From contig NZ_JAGGQW010000080.1 in the NCBI RefSeq assembly GCF_018613065.1, positions 1 through 6,790 of the forward strand: a stretch of 6,790 bases of DNA, given 5' to 3'. The notes below the pieces were generated by a model, which was not told where the DNA came from, searched no databases, and saw only the letters and a list, made by a program, of their open reading frames with translations. The stretch is from Bacillus sp. ISL-7 (GTDB lineage Bacteria > Bacillota > Bacilli > Bacillales_B > DSM-18226). This document shows positions 1 to 4,851 of the stretch, piece after piece (positions within the stretch are counted from its first letter, which is position 1; each line of letters starts with the position of its first letter). A program made the position numbers and the translations under genes.

Positions 1-26
1 CAGTTAAGTGTAGCCGATTCACTCGT

Positions 27-515
27 TTAAATTTGAAAGGATTGAACCAAACATTCTTCATTATCAACAATTTTCTTCTCTTCTTCAAAGACTATATCTA
101 GCTCACGATAAATTTTTCTCCAAAATAAAACAGCAGGTTTATTCTTAGCTAATTCAACAACAAAATATCTACCCTTTTTCTGTTTAAACAATTCCTCTAA
201 TAATGAAATTGCAATACCTTTTCTCCTGAATTTTTTCAACATAAAAATATCATTAATACTGAAATCATAATCTTTATTTAAAAAAGGTCTTTCTAAGAGC
301 AGCAAAAAACCTACAATTACCTGATTTTTTTTTAGAAAATATGGTGTTAACCCATCTCTCTCCCAGATTAATTCAAATGAGTCAAACTCAAAAGAACCAC
401 TTGTTGATATGTCTAAACCATCGGTAAATTCAGAAAGGTCGTGTAAATAAAGGGAATATAAGTTGCGAAGAATATGCTTTTCATCTTTAGATAGTAATTT
501 TAATGAAACAGTCAT
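27..515 (-). CDS. GNAT-family N-acetyltransferase, 162 aa
   Basis: Probable acetyl-CoA-dependent N-acetyltransferase, cytoplasmic, substrate unknown. The C-terminal half has the GNAT acetyl-CoA loop at about residues 96-104 (KKFRRKGIA, an R/Q-x-x-G-x-G/A type motif), preceded by a beta strand (INDIFML) and followed by an amphipathic helix (ISLLEELF). A later strand (YFVVELA) and the segment NKPAVLFWRKI resemble GNAT motif B, where an asparagine and an aromatic residue near the end are usual. About 160 residues is typical for a single GNAT domain. The start at 515 is supported by GAGG six bases upstream. No cognate partner is adjacent. The stop codon overlaps a degenerate copy of the intergenic repeat (minus strand TAAACGAGTG), as also happens at the stop of the 5560-6423 gene. 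The fold is fairly sure; the substrate cannot be told. Confidence 0.85.
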   Translation of the reverse strand: MTVSLKLLSKDEKHILRNLYSLYLHDLSEFTDGLDISTSGSFEFDSFELIWERDGLTPYFLKKNQVIVGFLLLLERPFLNKDYDFSINDIFMLKKFRRKGIAISLLEELFKQKKGRYFVVELAKNKPAVLFWRKIYRELDIVFEEEKKIVDNEECLVQSFQI

Positions 516-595
516 TTTTATACCTCATTTTCAATTAAATAACTTCTCATACTTTGTTAATTTCTACATAAACTTGAATTTTTCCTTTTTATAAC

Positions 596-611
596 TATCC
601 TGCCCCGTTAG
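596..611. repeat. Half of a dispersed intergenic repeat, abutting the IS110 left end
   Basis: CTATCCTGCCCCGTTAG matches the repeat form AACTAACCTGC..CGTTAG found at 2591 and 5022, but the repeat stops at GTTAG, where IS110 sequence begins. This suggests insertion into the repeat. Confidence 0.5.
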
Positions 612-618
612 CCATCCA

Positions 619-859
619 TGAAGCGCAAAAATCAGCGCTTCACCACAGAGAATGAAAATGTGTTAGAACCGTCAATACTGATTCTACGGCTGGGAGAGGA
701 AGATGCTTAACTATAGTGCGTTAGAGCCCATCCGTTAGTCTGACTCCACCGACCACGGTGCACCACTGACTGTAGCTCCCTTACGGGAAGCACACATGGT
801 AGATTAATCCTATTCTGGTTGTTGCACCAGCCTCTAATCATAATGATGCCGTAGAAAGG
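619..859 (+). ncRNA. Candidate IS110 bridge RNA in the left-end leader
   Basis: IS110-group elements encode a bridge RNA in the non-coding left end, whose loops pair with target and donor DNA and guide the recombinase. This leader has the expected structured look. There is an 8-bp hairpin, TGAAGCGC (619-626) with GCGCTTCA (635-642). A CCGT/ACGG stem follows at about 679-699. CCC-TTAC-GGG lies near 778-787. A nested stem is made of GATTA (802-806) with TAATC (835-839) enclosing CTGGT (815-819) with ACCAG (826-830). Compared with the second left end at 6678-6790, about 20 bases are missing here after GAATGAAAATG, which removes one strand of the stem that would close a target loop. RNA ends are inferred and guide loops are not assigned. 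Confidence 0.5.
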
Positions 860-868
860 ATGTTTTCA

Positions 869-2027
869 ATGGAAGTAGTCATTGAAAGAGCATGCGGTAT
901 GGATGTCCATAAGGACAATATTACTGCCTGTATTTTGACACCTGAAGGAAAGGAGATCCAAACGTTCTCTACTAAAACTGTATTTCTATTACAGTTGGTT
1001 GACTGGATTAAACAACATAATTGTACCCATGTCGCCATGGAGAGCACGAGTGTTTATTGGAAGTCTATTGTGAATTTACTAGAAGCTGAGGATATTGAGT
1101 TTTTAGTGGTGAATGCCCAACATATGAAGGCAGTTCCAGGACGAAAGACGGATGTGAAGGATGCAGAATGGATTGCAAAACTTGTTCGCTATCGTAGAAG
1201 TATTATTGAAGAGCGTGCCAGACAACATAACCGAATCCAAAAAGTGTTAGAAGGCGCGAACATTAAATTGGGGTCGGTTGTTTCAGATGTGTTGGGTGTT
1301 TCAGCACGAGATATGCTTGATGCCATTGCCGATGGTGAAGAGGACCCTGAAAAACTAGCAAACTTTGCACGACGCTCGATGAAAAAGAAGAAAGAAGAAC
1401 TGGAACTTGCCCTAAAAGGCTATATTAATTCACATCAACGCCTCATGTTAAAAACCATTTTAGGTCATATTGATTTTCTGACTGAGCAAATCGAGATGCT
1501 TGATAAGGAAGTTGCGGACAGAGTCAGCTCTCATCAAGAAGATGTATCAATATTGGATTCGATTCCTGGTATAGCGACCAGAATGGCTGAGCAAATCCTA
1601 TCCGAAATTGGGACTGATGTTAAAAAACAATTCCCAACGGCGGCTCATATGTGTTCATGGGCAGGATTGGTTCCGGGACAAAACGAGAGTGCTGGAAAAA
1701 GAAAATCAGCCAAAACCAAAAAAGGAAACAAGTATTTGAGATCCGCATTAACGGAAGCAGCTCATTCTGTAAGAGGATCAAAGAACTATCTCGGTGCACT
1801 GTATAGGTGTACAGCGTCACGAAAAGGCAAGAAACGTGCAGGAATTGTCGTCGCTCATGCCATTTTACGTATCTCTTATTATCTTCTTAACCCGAAAAGA
1901 AATGTATTTAGACTTAGGCGAAGACTACTTTGATAAGCAGAGACAACAATCTATCGTTCGGCATTCACTGAGACGACTCGAAAGTTTAGGATACACTGTT
2001 ACCTTAGAAGAACCTAAAGCCTCTTAA
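869..2027 (+). pseudogene. IS110-family transposase (DEDD recombinase), frameshifted and internally deleted
   Basis: The N-terminal RuvC-like domain shows the DEDD set: D12 in GMDVHKD, E58 in AMESTSVYW, D95 and D98 in GRKTDVKDAEW. The C-terminal transposase domain includes PGIATRMAEQILSEIG and SWAGLVPGQNESAGK, the region of the catalytic serine (S274 is a candidate), then KKGNKYLR. There are two lesions. First, WIAKL runs straight into VRYRRS near base 1181, whereas family members have about 22 residues between these motifs. Second, the frame breaks near 1889: CTT CTT (A) ACC CGA needs one base skipped to continue into the expected TRKEMYLDLGEDYFDK tail, which ends at 2027. In its own frame the protein stops at 1933. 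The start at 869 is preferred over 860 because AGAAAGGA lies eight bases upstream of 869 but overlaps the ATG at 860. Confidence 0.85.
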
Positions 2028-2074
2028 TCCAGTCACTTTCTAAACCATAGATCCATGAATTTGGAGCTCTTCCC

Positions 2075-2200
2075 TTTTTTTAAAAATGAATGAGCTGCGT
2101 CCTCTTAAGTATTGCCTTTTTCACTGAGTTACAGAAGTTTATTTTCATGGTAGTTAAACAAGTACCTCCTTTATTGCGGAAATTCACGTAGTTTGACATA
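2075..2200. repeat. Conserved upstream block, copy 1
   Basis: This stretch aligns without gaps over about 65 bases with 2887-2951 and 6611-6677. Shared landmarks are GAGC..G.TC.TCTTAA, a T-rich centre, and TTATTTTCATGGTA; copies 1 and 2 also share TTAAACAAG.ACC. It lies directly after the IS110 right end and leads into the Spo0A-like boxes and promoter of the first SinI-like module. Read on the minus strand it has AAAGGAGGT followed by short reading frames, but no frame is kept among the three copies, so it is treated as non-coding. Confidence 0.6.
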
Positions 2201-2228
2201 ATTTCCAATTTTTTCATCTTTTGTCGAA
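2192..2228. promoter_or_regulatory. Paired Spo0A-type (0A) boxes, module 1
   Basis: TTTGTCGAA at 2220-2228 fits the B. subtilis 0A box (TTTGTCRAA) exactly. An inverted, near-consensus box (TATGTCAAA on the minus strand) lies at 2192-2200. The perfect box overlaps the -35 element of the promoter below. The same arrangement, at a different spacing, is found in module 2. Binding by Spo0A~P is inferred from known sinI control, not shown. Confidence 0.5.
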
Positions 2229-2249
2229 CTTTTTGGAATTTTATATATT
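2221..2249 (+). promoter_or_regulatory. Probable sigma-A promoter of SinI-like module 1
   Basis: TTGTCG (2221-2226) and TATATT (2244-2249) are separated by 17 bases, which places transcription start near 2256, about 50 bases before the riboswitch. The -35 hexamer is embedded in the 0A box, as at Spo0A-activated sigma-A promoters. A GTTCTTT at 2285-2291 fits the short SinR operator consensus GTTCTYT, but a single 7-mer is weak evidence. Confidence 0.45.
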
Positions 2250-2302
2250 TAGATTCACGAAAGGATTGTAGTACTATTATATTAGTTCTTTAATACTGTA
2301 AA

Positions 2303-2386
2303 TAGATAAAGGCAAACCAATTGAAAGATTGGGACGCAAAGCTACAGGTCTAAGGTGTTAAACTATGATGGCTGAGCTACCTAAAA
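2303..2386 (+). promoter_or_regulatory. Cyclic di-GMP-I (GEMM-I) riboswitch, module 1
   Basis: The aptamer is a close match to the GEMM-I pattern. It has AGGCAAACC, a CCAAT-TGAAAG-ATTGG hairpin with the GAAA tetraloop (2317-2332), GGACGCAAAGC (2332-2342), a tetraloop-receptor-like GGTCTAAGG (2347-2355), and a closing GATGGCTGAGCTACC (2368-2382). The outer helix can form between TAGATA (2303-2308) and TACCTA (2378-2383), with one mismatch. Its 3' strand overlaps the 5' arm of the hairpin at 2381-2401, so the two structures are mutually exclusive. This is a plausible expression platform. The ligand is inferred from the family. Confidence 0.9.
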
Positions 2387-2405
2387 TAGTGCATATTTTA
2401 GGGGG
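2381..2405 (+). promoter_or_regulatory. Hairpin abutting the Shine-Dalgarno (expression platform), module 1
   Basis: CTAAAATA (2381-2388), loop GTGCA, TATTTTAG (2394-2401) form a perfect 8-bp stem directly followed by the Shine-Dalgarno AGGGGG (2400-2405), five bases before the ATG at 2411. No U-run follows, so it is not a terminator. The 5' arm is shared with the riboswitch outer helix, so ligand binding should open this hairpin and free the ribosome site. That direction (c-di-GMP turns translation on) is inference. Confidence 0.6.
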
Positions 2406-2410
2406 ATATT

Positions 2411-2529
2411 ATGACTGCAATTGCTAGTGAAAAAGATTAGATAAAGAATGGGTGGAACTTATTAAGGAAGCTTTAGAGTTAGGGATTCCTTTTGATGAAA
2501 TTAGGGATTTTTTAAAAAAGGCTTCTTGA
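2411..2529 (+). pseudogene. SinI-like antirepressor, copy 1, frameshifted
   Basis: A start ATG with a strong Shine-Dalgarno opens a frame that hits TAG after nine codons (2438-2440). One frame back, from 2437, the sequence reads LDKEWVELIKEALELGIPF then DEIRDFLKKAS and stops at 2529. This closely follows B. subtilis SinI (LDQEWVELMVEAKEANISP). The neighbouring copy reads GAAAAAGAATTA where this one has GAAAAAGATTA, so a single A has been lost. The shifted frame is preceded by TGA at 2428 and has no good start, so an independent shorter protein is unlikely. If repaired it would be about 40 residues. A sequencing error or slippage on the five A's (2430-2434) are alternatives; no classic slippery heptamer is in phase. 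Confidence 0.75.
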
Positions 2530-2532
2530 CCT

Positions 2533-2557
2533 GACCTCTTAGAGGTCTATTTTTTTT
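2533..2557 (+). terminator. Intrinsic terminator of module 1
   Basis: GACCTC (2533-2538), loop TTA, GAGGTC (2542-2547), then TA and eight T's. It starts four bases after the SinI-like stop. Confidence 0.85.
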
Positions 2558-2590
2558 CATACTTTTCATCAAATTTTTTTGCCTTATTTA

Positions 2591-2617
2591 AACTAACCTG
2601 CTTCGTTAGTTCAACAA
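2591..2617. repeat. Dispersed intergenic repeat, palindromic form
   Basis: AACTAAC-CTGCTTC-GTTAGTT forms a perfect 7-bp stem and continues with CAACAAG. Nearly the same sequence occurs at 5022-5049 and, more diverged, at 4328-4352 and 5490-5514. Confidence 0.65.
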
Positions 2618-2692
2618 GAAAAAGAGACCACTGTAACGATATTCAAATTTAATTAATACAAAGCCAAGTTAATTAAGATGATTTTTTTTTTC

Positions 2693-2770
2693 AAAAAAAA
2701 TAGAGCTTATAGCTCCTATTAGTATCAGCTCCACCTACGCTAAATACCGTGATGACCACCTTTGTCATCC
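2693..2770 (-). ncRNA. Candidate small RNA with its own promoter and terminator
   Basis: Read on the minus strand from about 2770, a transcript of about 78 bases would carry a perfect 6-bp hairpin, GATGAC (2764-2769) with GTCATC (2751-2756). It would end in GAGCT-ATA-AGCTC (2703-2715) followed by TA and eight U's (2693-2700), a good intrinsic terminator. An extended -10 promoter and a cre box lie just upstream. A 25-codon frame starting at the ATG near 2767 exists, but it would run through the terminator and has no clear ribosome site, so a non-coding role is favoured. No homology to a named RNA can be claimed. Confidence 0.45.
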
Positions 2771-2776
2771 GACCTG

Positions 2777-2803
2777 ATTATATCATATTTGAAAACGCTT
2801 ACA
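2777..2803 (-). promoter_or_regulatory. Extended -10 promoter with CcpA cre box
   Basis: On the minus strand TGATATAAT (about 2785-2777) is an extended -10 element. Upstream, TGTAAGCGTTTTCA (2803-2790) fits the cre consensus TGWAANCGNTNWCA at every position, in both orientations. It covers about -20 to -33 of the promoter, a position where CcpA normally represses. The -35 hexamer (AATGTA) is poor, which the TG extension could offset. Confidence 0.55.
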
Positions 2804-2886
2804 TTTGTAAAGGAATTTGCTCAGTGCCTACAAATAAAAAAAGGGATTACTCTTCAACATAAGTTCCATCTTTTACCGTATATTTT

Positions 2887-2960
2887 CGATTGAGCAGGGT
2901 CTTCTTAAGTTTTGTCATTTTTCTAATCTTGAAGAAACTTATTTTCATGGTATTTAAACA
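2887..2960. repeat. Conserved upstream block, copy 2
   Basis: It shares a 22-base identical opening (beginning CGATTGAGCAGGG) with 6610-6631 and the TTATTTTCATGGTA landmark with both other copies. Unlike copies 1 and 3 it has no IS110 sequence on its left. Confidence 0.7.
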
Positions 2961-2995
2961 AGCACCTTTTCTTCTATTGCACATTATCCTCGAAG

Positions 2996-3053
2996 TGCGA
3001 CATAACTGGAAAATATTGTCGAACTCTTTGTTTTTTATTTTGTTCAATATAAT
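2996..3053 (+). promoter_or_regulatory. 0A-like boxes and -10 element of module 2
   Basis: ATTGTCGAA (3015-3023) is one base off the 0A consensus, with an inverted, weaker box at 2996-3004. The boxes are 19 bases apart start to start, against 28 in module 1, close to one helical turn less. A consensus TATAAT lies at 3048-3053 inside GTTCA-ATATAA-TGAAC, an inverted repeat. No convincing -35 is placed at 17 bases, so this promoter may rely on an activator. Confidence 0.45.
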
Positions 3054-3092
3054 GAACGTTTGTATTACAATTGTTTCATAGCATTAACAATA

Positions 3093-3181
3093 TTTAGAAA
3101 AAATGAAAACATTTTGAAAGATTCGGACGCAAAGCTACAGGTATAAGGTTATCAACAGCAGTGAAGGCTGAGTTGTCTAAA
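3093..3181 (+). promoter_or_regulatory. Cyclic di-GMP-I (GEMM-I) riboswitch, module 2, partly eroded
   Basis: The core GGACGCAAAGCTACAGGT (about 3125-3142), TATAAGG and GAAGGCTGAG match copy 1 and the family. The outer helix TTTAGA (3093-3098) with TCTAAA (3176-3181) is perfect. However, the 5' half has changed: AGGCAAACC has become ATGAAAACA. The hairpin beside the GAAA loop no longer pairs well (ACATTT against ATTCGG). Ligand affinity or specificity may therefore differ from copy 1, or binding may be lost. Confidence 0.75.
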
Positions 3182-3201
3182 ATAGTACATATTTTAGGGG
3201 G
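3177..3201 (+). promoter_or_regulatory. Hairpin abutting the Shine-Dalgarno, module 2
   Basis: CTAAAATA (3177-3184), loop GTACA, TATTTTAG (3190-3197) with AGGGGG at 3196-3201. The stem is identical to module 1 and differs only at one loop base. Its 5' arm overlaps the aptamer outer helix by five bases. Preservation of stem and position while flanking sequence drifts suggests it is functional. Confidence 0.6.
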
Positions 3202-3208
3202 TTATATA

Positions 3209-3331
3209 TTGACTAGTGCAACTGCTTGCGAAAAAGAATTAGAAAAAGAATGGTTTGACCTCATTATTAAGGCTCGTAATTTAGGAATTTCTATTGATGA
3301 AATTAAAGAATTTCTAAAAAAATCATCTTGA
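3209..3331 (+). CDS. SinI-like antirepressor, copy 2, 40 aa
   Basis: Predicted small antirepressor of the SinI/SlrA type, cytoplasmic, expected to bind a SinR-like repressor by swapping into its dimerisation helices. Residues 11-35 (LEKEWFDLI then IKARNLGISIDEIKEF) match B. subtilis SinI (LDQEWVELMVEAKEANISP) in spacing, including the conserved Trp15 and the turn before the second helix. The protein ends shortly after the second helix and lacks the C-terminal tail of B. subtilis SinI (57 aa), so it is a minimal interaction module. The start is TTG at 3209, seven bases after GGGGG (3197-3201), which aligns with the ATG of copy 1. It sits between a GEMM-I riboswitch and an intrinsic terminator as a single-gene unit. 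No sinR-like gene is in the window, so the partner is unknown. Confidence 0.8.
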   Translation: MTSATACEKELEKEWFDLIIKARNLGISIDEIKEFLKKSS

Positions 3332-3355
3332 CCTTCTATAAGGTCTATTTTTTTT
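3330..3355 (+). terminator. Intrinsic terminator of module 2
   Basis: GACCTT (3330-3335), loop CTAT, AAGGTC (3340-3345), then TA and eight T's. It overlaps the SinI-like stop codon. Confidence 0.85.
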
Positions 3356-3422
3356 ATTTACTACGCAACTTTGGGTCAAATGCGACATAAATGCGAGAAG
3401 GATTTATTCTTTCTTGTTCCAC

Positions 3423-3456
3423 TCCGTTAGTACAATAAGAAAAAAGCCACCAAAAT
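3423..3456 (-). terminator. Minus-strand terminator-like hairpin next to an intergenic repeat
   Basis: On the minus strand GCCATTTTGGTGGC followed by TTTTTT reads as a weak intrinsic terminator, with CTTATTGTACTAACGG, a copy of the dispersed repeat, directly after it. No gene now ends here. The IS21-like unit begins 30 bases upstream on that strand and may have displaced one. Confidence 0.4.
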
Positions 3457-3485
3457 GGCAGATGAATCTTCAACTCTTACACCAG

Positions 3486-3546
3486 TGTGACCGTCTAGTT
3501 AAATGACACAGTTTTTGCTCATTTAAGTGACACACTTAAATGGAAA
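3486..3546 (+). repeat. Left IS21-like end
   Basis: It contains TGTGACCG, AAATGACACAG and a perfect palindrome, CATTTAAGTG-ACA-CACTTAAATG (3520-3542). The repeated TGACAC units are the kind of sites IS21-family transposases bind. Confidence 0.6.
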
Positions 3547-3657
3547 ATAGATTAAAATAAATGTCCTTTGACACGGAGCCTCTACGAACATGATTCTCTT
3601 ATAAAACGAAGTCAAGCTGTTTTTGGCAAATAAAAAGGCATTATGTTTTATGAATAT

Positions 3658-3715
3658 AAAAAGAGCCTAAATATACAAGTAGTGAATAAAAACTTGCATA
3701 ATTTAGGCTCTTTTT
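3658..3715. terminator. Bidirectional terminator
   Basis: The perfect 15-bp arms AAAAAGAGCCTAAAT (3658-3672) and ATTTAGGCTCTTTTT (3701-3715) give a U-run in both directions, with a smaller ACAAGT/ACTTG stem inside. It ends the 3800-4255 gene on the minus strand. Confidence 0.8.
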
Positions 3716-3737
3716 AGTTTATTCCTTTGTTTCAGTA

Positions 3738-3760
3738 AAGCACCCGTTAGTTCAATAAGG
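3738..3760. repeat. Dispersed intergenic repeat, CACCCGTTAG form
   Basis: AAAGCACCCGTTAGTTCAATAAGG. The same motif recurs at 4386-4408 (CAAGCACCCGTTTGTTTAATAAGG) and 5547-5565. Each copy lies between a minus-strand stop codon and that gene's terminator. Confidence 0.65.
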
Positions 3761-3799
3761 AATTTCAGATTCTTTCGTTTCAATTCTTTAATTTTTTTA

Positions 3800-4255
3800 T
3801 TATTTAACTACGTTTATCTTAACAAAATAACTTGCTATTTTTCCTGTTTCAAATTCAGATAAGTATTGAAGAATATAATGACCAGGTTTTGATATGGATT
3901 GAACAGTTGATTCGGATTCAAAACGTGGTATAACTTCATTTCGATCTACACTGTAAAAAAATATGTTCGTAACAGTAGTTGATGCACTATTTTTATAAGT
4001 AAAATGATGGTTAGAATGGACAGTTATTTCTGGTTCATTTTGTAAATATGTATTTAGATCATTTATGCTTTTATAAGTAAGATTTTTTGTAATACTTTTG
4101 CCAAAAGCACTATAATCATAATCTTTTGCTTTCAATTCATATGTCTTATGCTCATTTTTTATCGAAGCAGTTGGTACAGTTGGAGAATAAAAAAAGCTAT
4201 AATAAACAAAGAATATAACTATGAATGTGCCAATAAATTTCCATACTTTTTTCAT
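3800..4255 (-). CDS. Membrane-anchored extracytoplasmic protein, 151 aa, function unknown
   Basis: Not recognised. The N-terminus is MKKVWK followed by a hydrophobic stretch to about residue 27 (FIGTFIVIFFVYYSFFY), with no cysteine lipobox, so it is either a membrane anchor or a long signal peptide. The remaining 120 residues are hydrophilic and beta-rich (ITVHSNHHFTYKNS, then TVTNIFFYSVDRNEV and PGHYILQYLSEF), consistent with a small domain outside the cell. The start at 4255 is backed by TAGGAGT ten bases upstream. The AT alternation at about 4280-4294 may hold its -10 region, but no clear -35 is seen. It is separated from the upstream lipoprotein gene by a terminator at 4351-4373, so it is probably a separate unit, ending at the bidirectional terminator. 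It lies inside the IS21-like unit. Confidence 0.75.
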   Translation of the reverse strand: MKKVWKFIGTFIVIFFVYYSFFYSPTVPTASIKNEHKTYELKAKDYDYSAFGKSITKNLTYKSINDLNTYLQNEPEITVHSNHHFTYKNSASTTVTNIFFYSVDRNEVIPRFESESTVQSISKPGHYILQYLSEFETGKIASYFVKINVVK

Positions 4256-4350
4256 TTAATTACACTCCTAAAAAATGGATTATATATATATATAATTCTA
4301 TTCATAAAAGATTTTTTCCTTCTTCAATTAATCTACCCCTTTAGTGCAAT

Positions 4351-4373
4351 AAAAAAAGGCTGCCGCAACAGCC
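4351..4373 (-). terminator. Intrinsic terminator of the lipoprotein operon
   Basis: On the minus strand GGCTG (4373-4369), loop TTGCGG, CAGCC (4362-4358), then seven U's. It is followed by TATTGCACTAAAGGGG, a diverged copy of the palindromic repeat (4328-4352). Confidence 0.8.
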
Positions 4374-4425
4374 CCTACTTTCTTGAACTCAAGCACCCGT
4401 TTGTTTAATAAGGATAATAATATAC

Positions 4426-4851
4426 TTATTTATCGTTTAGTATTTTCATCGGTATAATGTCTTCTTTACCATTCCACTTAACAATTACCTTAATTACTTC
4501 TTTTTTACTTTGGATATCACCACCACTACCTCCTGAACTGGTCCGAATATACTTCGTACCAGGAGGGCTTTCAGTCCCACGTTCTGACCCTCCGCTAGAT
4601 TTATAGGAATAGCTTACAACTGAATTGGAAATATCCGTATAATCACCTTTGTATTCAAGTACAAAATCTTTTTTATATTCGTCATAATGGGTAGAAGTAC
4701 CTCCTCTACCTGAAAAAATTAAAGTTCCCGTCCACTGGTTTCCTTCACCATAAAATTTATAATTATGTTTAACACTTATTGTTTCTTTACCATTACATCC
4801 TATTAAAAGTGAACAAATAAAAATTATTAATAAAACTGTTCTTTTCCTCAT
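4426..4851 (-). CDS. Putative lipoprotein, 141 aa, function unknown
   Basis: The signal peptide MRKRTVLLIIFICSLLIGC ends in a lipobox LLIGC, giving lipidation at Cys19 and anchoring on the outer face of the membrane. The mature part is hydrophilic with predicted beta strands (VKHNYKFYGEGNQWTGTLIF, then KDFVLEYKGDY) and a Gly/Ser-rich central segment (SSGGSERGTESPPG and TSSGGSGGD), likely a flexible loop. It ends with a strand-like EVIKVIVKWNGKEDIIP. No known domain is recognised. Its ATG overlaps the stop of the 55-residue gene upstream as ATGA, so the two are probably translationally coupled. It sits in the IS21-like passenger unit with another membrane-anchored protein, which suggests a cell-surface role. 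Confidence 0.8.
   Translation of the reverse strand: MRKRTVLLIIFICSLLIGCNGKETISVKHNYKFYGEGNQWTGTLIFSGRGGTSTHYDEYKKDFVLEYKGDYTDISNSVVSYSYKSSGGSERGTESPPGTKYIRTSSGGSGGDIQSKKEVIKVIVKWNGKEDIIPMKILNDK

Larger units (their letters stand above)
612..2040 (+). mobile_element. IS110-family insertion sequence (IS110 group), degenerate
   Basis: An IS110-type element consisting of a roughly 257-base non-coding left end, a transposase reading frame and a very short right end. The left limit is set at base 612 by comparison with the remnant at 6480: both run CCATCCATGAAGCGC after a shared CCGTTAG. On the right, TTAATCCAGTCA at 2024-2035, starting at the transposase stop, recurs at 6555-6566. The true right edge could lie anywhere from 2035 to about 2085, because the two copies keep weak similarity beyond. 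IS110 elements characteristically lack terminal inverted repeats, and none is seen. The transposase carries two lesions, so this copy is probably not autonomous. Confidence 0.8.

Noticed and set aside
838..1047. Minus-strand frame of 69 codons
   Set aside because: Lies antisense over the transposase 5' end and its leader, with no ribosome site or recognisable protein.
1620..1820. Minus-strand frame of 66 codons
   Set aside because: A shadow of the transposase C-terminal domain.
2430..2440. Programmed frameshift making an active SinI-like protein in copy 1
   Set aside because: Five A's are present, but no slippery heptamer is in phase and no downstream stimulator is evident; loss of one A relative to copy 2 is simpler.
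2683..2700. T10/A8 near-palindrome
   Set aside because: Low-complexity; explained by the U-run of the minus-strand terminator and neighbouring T's.
2847..3081. Two opposing frames of 63-66 codons over the module 2 upstream region, and short minus-strand frames (MKISFF.. or YHENK..) repeated in three block copies
   Set aside because: In the paralogous copies each frame hits an early stop (the MKIS frame stops at codon 7 in copy 3, the YHENK frame stops after eight codons in copy 1). Conservation is at DNA level rather than protein level, despite AAAGGAGGT in copy 1.
4279..4294. TATATATATATATATA tract
   Set aside because: Simple AT alternation in the leader of the 3800-4255 gene; could include a -10 but gives no firm promoter.
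4148..4408. Plus-strand frame of 86 codons
   Set aside because: Overlaps the start of a well-supported minus-strand gene and runs through its upstream region and a terminator.
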